From: Armatimonadota bacterium
GTDB taxonomy: Bacteria; Cloacimonadota; Cloacimonadia; Cloacimonadales; TCS61
Length of the DNA stretch: 11,879 nt
Assembly: GCA_030612605.1 (NCBI GenBank)
Contig: JAUWNO010000029.1
Location: forward strand, 1 to 11,879
Direction of reading: 5' to 3'
The position numbers were made by a program, and so were the translations under genes. The stretch's first letter is position 1, and every line of letters starts with the position of its first letter. The notes below the pieces were generated by a model. The model was not told where the DNA came from and searched no databases. It worked only from the letters and a program-made list of their open reading frames with translations. Below, one piece after another: positions 1-8,600 of the stretch.

Positions 1-81
1 TTACATACACATAACGTGATTATTTGTGCTTGATTCACATATGATGGAATTCTGAAAAATTCCGGATTATAAAGATCTATT

Positions 82-115
82 GTTTTTCTTCTGATTTGAA
101 AATCAGAAGAAAAAC
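82..115. repeat. Perfect 15-bp inverted repeat (hairpin)
   Basis: A 15-bp stem (GTTTTTCTTCTGATT paired with its exact complement) surrounds a 4-nt TGAA loop. The stem is AT-rich and has no T-tract directly after it on either strand, so it is not a textbook intrinsic terminator. It lies downstream of metG on the minus strand and could still end or stabilise that transcript. A smaller hairpin (GGAATT/AATTCC, about 46-63) sits beside it. I see no gene in 1-140. Confidence 0.6.
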
Positions 116-140
116 TTATTTATAGTTGACTCCTTTTTTT

Positions 141-254
141 ATAGAACGCGGATGACACGGATAATGCGGATTAACACGGATTTATTTATTTTTTAATTAA
201 ATTTAATAAGCTTTATCTGTGATCATCCGTTCCATCCGTGTTATCCGTGTTCTA
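141..254. repeat. Head-to-head pair of ACGGAT-type dispersed repeats
   Basis: The left arm (141-184) is built from CGGAT units spaced by short AC-rich stretches (for example GATGACACGGAT). The right arm (about 211-254) is a near inverted copy with ATCCGTGTTATCCGTG. An AT-only stretch of about 26 nt separates the arms, so the whole can fold into one long imperfect hairpin. The right arm starts directly after the metG stop codon, so it forms the 3' end of the metG transcript. A single-arm copy of the same family occurs at 8804-8842. Repeats of this type are known to be scattered in genomes of several uncultured phyla; copy number here cannot be judged from one window. Confidence 0.75.
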
Positions 255-255
255 T

Positions 256-1977
256 TCACAAAATTTCGCTGCCTTCTTTCAGCAGTTCAAGCTGTTTTTC
301 AATTTCTGCATCTTCGATTTTTTTGAACAAAGGAGATACTTCTCCAATCTTGAAACTCTCGGGAACCTTCTTAATGTCATCCCATTCAAAATCATCAGCT
401 AAATTCATCATTTTTCTTAGTTTTTTCATGGCTTCTGGCATTATTGGAGTAAATAGAATTGATATTCGTCGTAATAATTCTGAACAGAAAAAAAGTGTTT
501 CATTAGCTTCTGACCTATTCTTTTTTATTGTTACCCAAGGTTTTTCAATATCGAAATACCTATTACCAATTCTAGTTAAGAGCAAAATTAATTGAACTGC
601 TCTTCTTACCTTATATTTTTTATAAGATTCATCAATTCCATTAATAATATCAGAAATATCTTCAAGATTATCAAAATAAAAAGGAGTATTATTATTTAAC
701 CCGCTACTGAACAAATTCTCAGCGAAAAGTTTATCTATATTTTCCGTTTTGTTGACTTTTCCATTTAAATACTTCTTAATGAATATAAAAGTTCTGTTCG
801 CCAAATTTCCCAGAACATTGTTCAAATCATTGTTTATCTTATTCTGAAAATCTTTCCAGGTAAAATCGCTGTCTTTAGTTTCCGGTGCATTTGCAGCAAG
901 AACATAACGCAGAAGTTCACCATCAAAATATTTCAGATAGTCCTCAACCCACACTGTCCAGTTCCTGCTCGTGGACATCTTCTGTCCTTCAAGATTTAGA
1001 AACTCATTGGCAGGAACATCATATGGAAGAATGAATGGCTCTTTCTGTTTGGAAAGTACAGCAGGCCAGATGATAGTATGAAATGGAATATTGTCTTTCC
1101 CCAGAAAATGTATAAGTTTTGTCTCTGGATCCAACCAATATTTTTTCCAAAGATCCGGTTGTCCTTTCTTTTCCGCCCACTCCATTGTTGAGGAAATATA
1201 ACCGATTGGAGCATCAAACCAGACGTAGAGAACTTTTCCTTTGGTATTTTCCAAGGGTATAGGTATCCCCCAGTTCAGATCGCGCGTAATCGCTCGCTCG
1301 ATAAGTCCCTCATTCAGCCAGCTCATAATGAAATTGAGAACATTATCTTTCCAGTATTTTTTGGTTGCCAGCCATTCTCTGAGCTGTTTTTCAAATTTAG
1401 GAAGATTAATATACCAATGGGTTGTTTCTTTTATAATAGGTTTTTCACCTGATATTTTACTTCTCGGTTCGATCAAGCTCATAGCATCTATGAGTTTCCC
1501 GCATTTGTCGCATTGGTCACCACGCGCGCCTTCCGATTTACAATGTGGACAAATTCCTTCAATATACCGATCTGCCAGGAAGCGTTTGTGCTTTTCATCG
1601 TAAAATTGGTTTAATGTCTTTTTATTTACGTATCCAGCTTCCAGCAAATTTGTGAAGAAATCCTGAGAAACTTTTATATGCCTTGGTCTGGAAGTTCCGG
1701 AAAAATTATCTAATTGAATATTTAAACCATCCAAATCTTTTTTCATTCTCTTGTTATAACGTTCAGCAATAACTCTTGGCTTAACTCCTTCTTCCTCTGC
1801 TTTTATAGAAATAGGAGTTCCATAATCATCTGTTCCTCCGATGTAAATGATATCGTTTCCCAGAAGTTTATTGTATCGAACGAAAATATCTGCATTCAGA
1901 TATGAACCTGCCACATGTCCAATATGAAGAGGACCGTTTGCATAAGTAAGTGCGCTTGTAACTAAAATTTTTTCCAA
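256..1977 (-). CDS. metG: Methionine--tRNA ligase (MetRS), short form
   Basis: It charges tRNA-Met with methionine in the cytoplasm (class Ia synthetase). The 573-residue product shows the HIGH signature at about 18-21 (in NGPLHIGH), GGTDDYGTP after it, one zinc knuckle with four cysteines at about 143, 146, 156 and 159, the WFDAPIGY substrate-pocket motif at about 253-260, and KMSTS (the KMSKS loop) at about 333-337, followed by a helical anticodon-binding domain. It ends without the C-terminal tRNA-binding beta-barrel found in longer MetRS such as that of E. coli. I start it at TTG 1977-1975 because AAGGAG lies 7 nt upstream and the protein then begins just before the conserved LVTSALTYANG strand. 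The frame stays open to an ATG at 2076, but those 33 extra codons come from a repeat element (see 1993-2165), so the longer start is probably an artefact. The stop is TGA at 258-256. Confidence 0.95.
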   Translation of the reverse strand: MEKILVTSALTYANGPLHIGHVAGSYLNADIFVRYNKLLGNDIIYIGGTDDYGTPISIKAEEEGVKPRVIAERYNKRMKKDLDGLNIQLDNFSGTSRPRHIKVSQDFFTNLLEAGYVNKKTLNQFYDEKHKRFLADRYIEGICPHCKSEGARGDQCDKCGKLIDAMSLIEPRSKISGEKPIIKETTHWYINLPKFEKQLREWLATKKYWKDNVLNFIMSWLNEGLIERAITRDLNWGIPIPLENTKGKVLYVWFDAPIGYISSTMEWAEKKGQPDLWKKYWLDPETKLIHFLGKDNIPFHTIIWPAVLSKQKEPFILPYDVPANEFLNLEGQKMSTSRNWTVWVEDYLKYFDGELLRYVLAANAPETKDSDFTWKDFQNKINNDLNNVLGNLANRTFIFIKKYLNGKVNKTENIDKLFAENLFSSGLNNNTPFYFDNLEDISDIINGIDESYKKYKVRRAVQLILLLTRIGNRYFDIEKPWVTIKKNRSEANETLFFCSELLRRISILFTPIMPEAMKKLRKMMNLADDFEWDDIKKVPESFKIGEVSPLFKKIEDAEIEKQLELLKEGSEIL

Positions 1978-1984
1978 ATTCTTT

Positions 1985-1990
1985 CTCCTT
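1985..1990 (-). promoter_or_regulatory. Shine-Dalgarno AAGGAG selecting the TTG start of metG
   Basis: On the minus strand AAGGAG is followed by 7 nt and then TTG at 1977. The spacing is ideal and no in-frame ATG is near, so this site decides the start codon. Confidence 0.75.
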
Positions 1991-1992
1991 GT

Positions 1993-2165
1993 ATTTTCAT
2001 CTAAAGGGATCTGCAAAATGAAAAAGGCTGTCTTTCTGAGGGAATCTTCGAAGTCGCTTCCAACGAAGAATCTCATTATAAGCAGAGATCCTTCGATAGA
2101 AAAGCAAGAAGAATTTCTCAGGATGACAAAAACACTCTATTTTGCAGAACTCATTTTCATCTAAA
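1993..2165. mobile_element. MITE-like inverted-repeat element with 13-bp flanking direct repeats, in the metG leader
   Basis: The 13-mer ATTTTCATCTAAA occurs exactly at 1993-2005 and 2153-2165. The 147 bp between the copies (2006-2152) has imperfect inverted ends: GGGATCTGCAAAAT on the left against the complement of ATTTTGCAGAACTC on the right, 12 of 14 matching. Inside is a second inverted pair (TGTCTTTCTGAG at 2029-2040, CTCAGGATGACA at 2118-2129) and a central hairpin with arms 2064-2074 and 2085-2095 (10 of 11 bp) around a 10-nt loop. The TTCTGAG/CTCAGGATGAC core resembles a dispersed intergenic repeat common in several phyla. There is no coding capacity, so mobilisation would need an enzyme in trans. 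The flanking repeats look like a target-site duplication; alternatively they are terminal direct repeats of the element. Confidence 0.6.
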
Positions 2166-2176
2166 ACAACTGATTT

Positions 2177-2206
2177 ATTAATTCAATTGTTAGGATTTGA
2201 TGTCAA
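2177..2206 (-). promoter_or_regulatory. Candidate sigma70 promoter for metG
   Basis: Reading the minus strand, a consensus -35 TTGACA (2206-2201) is followed after 18 nt by ATTAAT (2182-2177, 4 of 6 to TATAAT). The predicted start is near 2170, just outside the promoter-proximal 13-bp repeat. Removing the 147-bp element and one repeat copy would leave a leader of roughly 30 nt to the SD and TTG start, which supports this being the original metG promoter. Confidence 0.45.
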
Positions 2207-2451
2207 GAAATATGAAATGAATTATAAGATTTAAGTGAGATTATTTTTTATTGTTTGGAAATTCTTTGAAAAAGTTAGTATTTTAAAAGGATATAAGATT
2301 ACAATTTTATTATGCAGATATTCCATGCTTTTTTATCTTTAAAATAAAACTTTCCGAAAATAATATTACAATTCAATTTCTTATAAAATATGATGCTTAC
2401 ATAAGTATATTTCGTTAAAAATAAATAAATAATGAAAACCTTATAAACATA
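2207..2451. other. AT-rich intergenic stretch without recognisable features
   Basis: This divergent intergenic segment lies between the metG promoter and the promoter of the 427-aa dehydrogenase gene. I see no convincing ORF, RNA gene or repeat. It may hold regulatory sites that cannot be recognised by eye. Confidence 0.5.
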
Positions 2452-2480
2452 TTGACTTTAAAATTATAAAAAAATAAAAA
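2452..2480 (+). promoter_or_regulatory. Candidate sigma70 promoter for the 427-aa dehydrogenase gene
   Basis: TTGACT (2452-2457) and TAAAAA (2475-2480) are separated by 17 nt. The predicted start near 2487 gives a leader of under 30 nt that contains the AAGGAG at 2503-2508. The -10 match is only 4 of 6 in a very AT-rich stretch. Confidence 0.4.
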
Positions 2481-2514
2481 GTTCCCGATAATTTAAAAAA
2501 TGAAGGAGTAAAAA

Positions 2515-3798
2515 ATGAGTAGAACATTTAATGCTTTTGAGATGGCTCAGAAGCAGTTCGATGATGTTGCTGAAATCTTAAATCTGGATGAAGCAACAAA
2601 GGATCTATTAAGAAACCCGATAAGGGAATATCATTTCAGTATTCCTGTAAAAATGGATGATGGAACATCGAAAGTATTTCGTGGATTCAGATGTCAGCAC
2701 AACGATGCCAGAGGACCCGGTAAAGGTGGAATTAGGTTCCATCCCCAGGAAACAATAGATACAGTTCGTGCTTTATCTATGTGGATGACCTGGAAATGTG
2801 CAGTTGTTGATATCCCTCTGGGTGGAAGTAAAGGTGGAGTTATCTGTGATCCTCATAATTTGAGTGAAAGAGAACAGGAACAAATCTGCAGAGGCTGGGT
2901 AAGACAAATTGCACGAGATATCGGACCTTTGCAGGATGTTCCCGCACCAGATGTTATGACAAGTGCTCAGCACATGCTGTGGATGCTCGATGAATATGAA
3001 ACTATTCATGGTGGAAAATATCCTGGCATGATCACTGGAAAACCTGTTGGAATGGGCGGTTCGTTGGGAAGAACAGAAGCAACCGGTTATGGTGTTATCT
3101 TCACAGTGAGAGAAGCTTTGAAGGAAATGAATATCAAACCGGCAGATACTACTGCAGCTTTTCAGGGTTTCGGAAATGTTGCTCAATATGCCATAAAACT
3201 TTACAATCAATTAGGTGGAAAAGTGATCTCTGTTTCCTGTTGGGATCAAGCTGATAATACTTCTTATACATTCGTAAAAACTGATGGGATCAATGTTGAT
3301 GATCTATTAGCTATCACAGATCGATTTGGTGGTATCAACAAAGAAAAAGCCAAAGCTCTCGGCTATGAAGTATTAGCCGGTGATAAATGGATCGAACAGG
3401 AAGTTGATATTCTTGTTCCTGCTGCTCTGGAAAATCAGATCACGAAGGATAATGTAGATAAGATCAGTTCTAAAGTAAAAATAATTGCTGAAGGTGCAAA
3501 CGGACCAACCACGCCGGAAGCAGATGCAGTAATTAAGGAAAGAGGAATTCACATGATCCCTGATTTCCTGGCAAATGCCGGTGGTGTAACATGCAGTTAT
3601 TTTGAACAGGTTCAATGTAATATGAATTACTTTTGGGAGAAAGATGAAGTATTTGGAAAGCTGGATGTTAAAATGACTTCTGCATATCTCGATGTTTCCA
3701 GACTGGCTAAAGAAAAGAATCTTTATATGAGGGATGCTGCCTATGTGATCTCGATAAACAAAGTTGCACAGGCTTCCAGAGATAGAGGCTGGATTTAG
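2515..3798 (+). CDS. Glutamate dehydrogenase (Glu/Leu/Phe/Val family), 427 aa
   Basis: It catalyses reversible oxidative deamination of glutamate to 2-oxoglutarate and ammonium with NAD(P). Visible motifs are the substrate-lysine segment GPGKGGIRFHP (K70), the K94 region MTWKCAVV, the catalytic lysine in PLGGSKGG (K106), the catalytic aspartate in DVPAPD (probably D146), the Rossmann motif GFGNVA (218-223) and NAGGVTCSYFE (S361). The length matches the 410-430 aa glutamate dehydrogenases; leucine dehydrogenases are shorter. After the second Rossmann strand, where many relatives read SDS, it has SCWDQADNTSYTF (241-253), so I do not assign NAD or NADP. AAGGAG lies 6 nt before the ATG. It has its own promoter and terminator, so it is probably monocistronic. 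Together with the 443-aa enzyme downstream it gives the locus two glutamate dehydrogenases of different subfamilies. Other amino acids as substrates cannot be excluded. Confidence 0.92.
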   Translation: MSRTFNAFEMAQKQFDDVAEILNLDEATKDLLRNPIREYHFSIPVKMDDGTSKVFRGFRCQHNDARGPGKGGIRFHPQETIDTVRALSMWMTWKCAVVDIPLGGSKGGVICDPHNLSEREQEQICRGWVRQIARDIGPLQDVPAPDVMTSAQHMLWMLDEYETIHGGKYPGMITGKPVGMGGSLGRTEATGYGVIFTVREALKEMNIKPADTTAAFQGFGNVAQYAIKLYNQLGGKVISVSCWDQADNTSYTFVKTDGINVDDLLAITDRFGGINKEKAKALGYEVLAGDKWIEQEVDILVPAALENQITKDNVDKISSKVKIIAEGANGPTTPEADAVIKERGIHMIPDFLANAGGVTCSYFEQVQCNMNYFWEKDEVFGKLDVKMTSAYLDVSRLAKEKNLYMRDAAYVISINKVAQASRDRGWI

Positions 3799-3811
3799 TT
3801 TAAATTACTTT

Positions 3812-3841
3812 GCAGGGGACATTAATGTTCCCTGCTTTTTT
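3812..3841 (+). terminator. Intrinsic terminator of the 427-aa dehydrogenase gene
   Basis: GCAGGGGACATT pairs with AATGTTCCCTGC in a 12-bp near-perfect palindrome (3812-3835, one G-T pair), directly followed by six Ts. It begins 14 nt after the stop codon. Confidence 0.9.
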
Positions 3842-3882
3842 ATTGTAAGCAATTGCATTGATATGATGGGAACTTTATTAAA

Positions 3883-5610
3883 ATGAATAAAAAAATAATA
3901 TTTGATAGAAATCTTATGTATGAGAACAGCAGCTTCAATTTCATTGGGAATGATGAACCAGGCGGTAAAGCTTCCAGCCTGATCTTGATGAAAGATACAA
4001 TAGATTCAGTTTTTAAAGATAATAAATACAATGATATAACTGTTGATATTCCAAAAATGACAGTTATTTTAACAGATATCTTCGATATTTTCATGAAAGA
4101 AAATGATCTATATAGCCTTGCCTTATCCGATCAATCTGATGATATTATTGCAAATACTTTCCAGAAAGCAAGTTTACCGGCTTTCATCGATGGTGATTTA
4201 TACAGTCTAATTTCTAAAATTCATAAACCTCTCGCTATTCGATCCTCAAGTTTGTTCGAAGATAAAATGTATGAACCTCTGGCTGGAATTTTCGAAACGA
4301 AAATGATCCCTAATAATCAATTTGATACTAAAACCCGTTTCAATAAATTAGTAGAAGCAATAAAATTTGTTTATGCTTCCACTTTTTTCAGCAGTTCCAA
4401 AAACTATTTTAAAGCAATAAAAAAAGATATTGAGCAAGAAAAGATGGCAGTTGTAATCCAGGAAATAGTGGGTGAAAAATATGGAGATAGGTTTTATCCG
4501 GCAATATCCGGTGTTGCCAGGTCGTATAATTTTTATCCCACAGGAAAATCTAAACCGGAAGGCGGAGTGGTAAGTCTTGCTTTGGGTCTGGGAAAATCAA
4601 TTGTTGATGGAGGAAAAGTATGGAATTATTCACCGGAATTTCCTGCTGCTCCACCACCTTATAATTCTACAAATGATATGTTGAAGATGACTCAAACTGA
4701 GTTTTGGTCTGTTAATTTGGGAAAACTTTTTGAATACGATCCCATTAAAGAAACAGAATACCTTGTGAAGCACACACTGAAAGAAGCAGAAGACGACGAT
4801 ATTATTAAAAACATCTGTTCTACCTATGATCTTCAATCCGACCGTATCTATTCAGGAATTTCCGGTTATGGACCAAGAATAATTTCATTTGCTCCAATCT
4901 TAAAGACAAAGATCATACCTTTGAATGAGATCTTGAAAAAAATAATGAAAGTATCGGAAGAAAAATTTCAGACAGAAGTTGAAATTGAATTTGCAATGTC
5001 TTATCAGCCAGATAATATCCAATCTGCCAGATTTGGTTTTTTACAAGTAAGACCCATGGTTGTTTCAAATAAATTTGTTGAAGTTCGTATCGAAGATTAC
5101 AAGCAGGAGAAGATTTTTATTTATTCCAATCATATTATGGGAAATGGTGTCAATGATAAGATCAAAGACATTGTATTTATCAAACCAAACGATTTCAGGG
5201 CTGAGTATACAAGAGCAATGGCTAAGGAAATAGAGCAGATCAATTATTCTCTGACCGATAAAAATATTAATTATATTTTAATAGGTTTTGGCAGGTGGGG
5301 ATCTTCAGATCCATGGTTGGGGATTCCTGTTGTCTGGAATCAGATATCCGGTGCAAAAGTTATCGTGGAATCCAGCTTACCGGACATGAATCCGGATTAT
5401 AGCCAAGGTTCTCATTTCTTTCACAATATAACCAGTTTTGGAATTTTTTATTTTTCATGCAAGAGTACTCAAAAAATAAAGATTGACTGGAACTGGCTTT
5501 TAAAGCAGAAAATTATTACCGAAACTAAATTCGTGCAGCATGTTCAATTATCATCACCTTTGAAAGTAAAGGTGGATGGACGGAATGGTACAGGAGTGAT
5601 ATTAAAATGA
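3883..5610 (+). CDS. PEP/pyruvate-binding (PPDK N-terminal) domain protein, 575 aa
   Basis: The protein carries the ATP-grasp nucleotide-binding module of PEP synthase and pyruvate phosphate dikinase. Visible are GGKASS (27-32), IRSSSLFED (119-127, like VRSSATAED of PEP synthase), YASTF (164-168), VIQEIVGEKYGDRFYP (191-206) and the strand pair EVEIEF (365-370) with LQVRPM (387-392). A C-terminal module follows with GRWGSSDPWLGIPV (470-483) and SQGSHFFHN (507-515). The swivelling phosphohistidine domain and the PEP-utilising barrel are absent, so it cannot be a complete PEP synthase or PPDK. It resembles the C-terminal half of longer (about 1000 aa) PEP/pyruvate-binding proteins that I recall from Bacteroidetes. 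No signal peptide or membrane segment is seen, so it is probably cytoplasmic. The SD is weak (GATGGGA, about 11 nt before the ATG). It overlaps the next gene by 4 bp (ATGA), implying translational coupling. Family assignment is firm; the reaction is unknown. Confidence 0.85.
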   Translation: MNKKIIFDRNLMYENSSFNFIGNDEPGGKASSLILMKDTIDSVFKDNKYNDITVDIPKMTVILTDIFDIFMKENDLYSLALSDQSDDIIANTFQKASLPAFIDGDLYSLISKIHKPLAIRSSSLFEDKMYEPLAGIFETKMIPNNQFDTKTRFNKLVEAIKFVYASTFFSSSKNYFKAIKKDIEQEKMAVVIQEIVGEKYGDRFYPAISGVARSYNFYPTGKSKPEGGVVSLALGLGKSIVDGGKVWNYSPEFPAAPPPYNSTNDMLKMTQTEFWSVNLGKLFEYDPIKETEYLVKHTLKEAEDDDIIKNICSTYDLQSDRIYSGISGYGPRIISFAPILKTKIIPLNEILKKIMKVSEEKFQTEVEIEFAMSYQPDNIQSARFGFLQVRPMVVSNKFVEVRIEDYKQEKIFIYSNHIMGNGVNDKIKDIVFIKPNDFRAEYTRAMAKEIEQINYSLTDKNINYILIGFGRWGSSDPWLGIPVVWNQISGAKVIVESSLPDMNPDYSQGSHFFHNITSFGIFYFSCKSTQKIKIDWNWLLKQKIITETKFVQHVQLSSPLKVKVDGRNGTGVILK

Positions 5611-8600
5611 AAAAGCAAAGTAAGAATTTAGAGTTATTAATAGAAAATCTCAATGAAAGAGCAAAAGAATTGAACTGTTTATACAATGTTGAAAAAATCC
5701 TGAAAAATTATGATGTAGAGCTTGAATACATCTTCAAAAAACTGATCAAAGTAATTCCACCTGGATGGCAGTTTAGCAAGATTTGTAAGGTGAGAATCTA
5801 TTATAAAGACCTGGTATTTCAATCAAGAGGTTTTAAAAAAACAGATTGTTTTCAAATTGCCAAGATTATCGTAGAAAAGAAAATTGTAGGAAAAGTCCAA
5901 GTATTTTATCTTGATTCAACTGGATTATCTAAGGAAGATCCATTCTTACCCGATGAAAAAAAATTATTAAATACAATTGCTGAGCGAGTTGGTAACTATA
6001 TTTATCATAAAAAGTTAAAACAATCTGTTATGGAGCTGGATACTGCAAAAGAAGCTATTGAAAATCATAAAAAAAAGGATTGGAAAATAATTATTGATCT
6101 GATAAAAGCCACTGATTCCAGTTTGTTTTTGAAAATCTCCAGGAAAATGATGAACTATTTGTGCCGGATAGGTATAGATAAAGCTCGAGATTTGCTGTTG
6201 TCCTTTGAAGAAGAAAAAGATACCAAAACCACAAATTCAACTTTTGATTTAAATATTCCAAGTAAGAAAAAAAATATCGAATCAATTACAAATTTAAGTA
6301 ACCAGGTTTTTATGATAGCCTCGGAATATCTGAGTGATGATGATATATTGATCAACTTTCAAAAATGGATTCAGGAAGATAAAATTGATTTTTTAGTTTT
6401 GGCACTTGAAAGCCTGGCATCTTCTCTCAATGATATCCAGAATGCTATTAGCCGCTATCATCGTCTTGGTCTCGATAAGACAGAATTATCTTTATATACT
6501 ACAAAAAATATAAATGTTCTATTAATCTACAGGCTTTTTACAGAACAACTCGAATTCATTAATATTGCCAAGAATTATGTGGATATCAAAGACTTTTATT
6601 ATATTATGCAACATATTATCTTCCCGCAGAATAGTCATGGAAAATTAGGTGGGAAAAGCGCCGGTATATTTCTTGCCTATAATATCCTGAAAAACGCCAA
6701 AGGAGATGATGATCAAAACCTGAATATTAAAATTCCCAAAACCTGGTGTATAACCTCTGATACGATGCAGCATTTTCTTCATTATAACAATCTGGAGGAA
6801 GCTTTTGAACAGAAGTATAAATCGATTGAACAGATCCGTGAAGAATATGGTAATATCATTCAAATTTTTAAGAATTCTCATTTTCCAAATGATATAATAA
6901 ACGGATTATCACATGCATTAGATGATTTTGGAGAGAAGCCGATAGTTGTAAGAAGTTCCAGTTTATTGGAAGATAGAGTAGGAGCAGCTTTCTCAGGAAA
7001 ATATAAAAGTCTGTTTTTAGCAAACCAGGGTTCAAAAAAAGAGCGTTTGGAGGCATTAATGGACGCTGTCGCAGAAGTTTATGCTTCCACGTTTGGACCT
7101 GATCCGATAGAGTATAGAAAAGAGCGGGGATTATTGGATTTTCATGAAGAGATGGCTTTAATAATTCAGGAAGTTGTAGGAACAAAAGTAGGTGATTACT
7201 TCCTGCCTTCTTATGCAGGAGTTGCTTTCAGTAATAATGAATTCAGGTGGTCACCCAGAATAAAAAGAGAAGATGGATTGGTGCGAATGGTTCCTGGGTT
7301 GGGTACAAGATCTGTTGACAGATTAAGCGATGATTATCCGATTTTAACTGCGCCGGGACAACCTAATCTGAAAGTTAATATTACTTCCGATGAGATCCTG
7401 CGATATTCTCCTCATCAAATCGACGTTATCAATCTTAAGGAAAATTCTTTTGAAACGATAGAGATAACCGATTTATTAAGAACATTTGGTAATGATTACC
7501 CGGGAATTGAGAAAATTGTATCTGTTTATGAAGAGAATCGTTTTTCATCTAAACCTTTATTTAATCTTAATTTTAAAGAAGATGATCTAATTATCACATT
7601 TAACGGATTGATTTCCGGAACACCTTTTTTAAAAAAAATGAAAAGTGTATTAGATATTCTTAAAGAAAAAACCAACATGCCGGTAGATATTGAATTTGCT
7701 TCTGATGGAAAGGATTTTTATCTTTTACAATGCAGAGCTCAATGTTATTCAAAAGATAATATTCCCTCCACAATACCACGAGATATAGTAAAAGAAAATA
7801 TCATTTTTAATGCAAAAAAATATGTGTCAAACGGCCAACTTCAGGATATTTCTCATATTGTATATGTTGATCCGGATATGTATAATTCCCTGGAAACTAT
7901 TGAAGAATTGAAATCAGTTGGAAAAGCAGTTGAAAATATTAATAAAGTATTACCCAAAAAGAGATTTATTCTAATGGGACCGGGAAGATGGGGCAGCAGA
8001 GGAGATATTAAACTTGGGGTCAATATAACATATTCGGGCATTAATAACACTGCAATGCTGATAGAGATAGCAAAGAAAAAAGGAAATTATACTCCGGATT
8101 TGTCTTTCGGAACTCATTTCTTCCAGGATCTGGTTGAATCCTCAATTAAATATTTACCTTTATATCCGGATGATAAAGACATTGCATTTAATGAAAACTT
8201 CTTAACTGAATCTGAAAATATTCTAAGAAATCTTTTGCCGGAATTTTCTTCATTAGAAGATGTAATAAAAGTCATCGATATAAGAAAAGTGACAGATGGA
8301 AAGATCCTTAAAATCTTAATGAATGCAGACTCGAATGAAGCTTTGGCTTATCTTTCATTTTCTACAAAAGAAGTACATGTTAGAGAAGAAGTTGAATTAT
8401 TATCACCTCCACAATCAGAGAATCACTGGAGATGGAGATTAAACATGGCAGAACGTATTTCAGGTGAATTGAACCCTGAAAGATTTGGAGTGGAAGGAAT
8501 TTATATTTTTGGAAGTACCAAAAATGCTGTTGCAGGTCCTGCAAGCGACATAGATCTATTAATACATTTCAGGGGAACTGAGAAACAGAAAAAGGAACTC

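Noticed and set aside
1..60. Possible end of a minus-strand gene finishing at TAA 3-1
   Set aside because: The frame is open for only about 20 codons before an in-frame stop, with no start codon or SD in a sensible place.
141..254. CRISPR array
   Set aside because: The CGGAT units are short, irregularly spaced and inverted between arms, without regular unique spacers.
1241..1603. 120-codon plus-strand ORF inside metG
   Set aside because: It lies antisense to the conserved MetRS catalytic and zinc-knuckle region and has no recognisable domain or SD.
3840..3882. Promoter of the PEP/pyruvate-binding operon with TATGAT at 3862-3867
   Set aside because: TATGAT is close to a -10 consensus, but the best -35 (TTGTAA) is only 13 nt upstream and the implied start would remove the SD-like GATGGGA, leaving a leader of under 10 nt.
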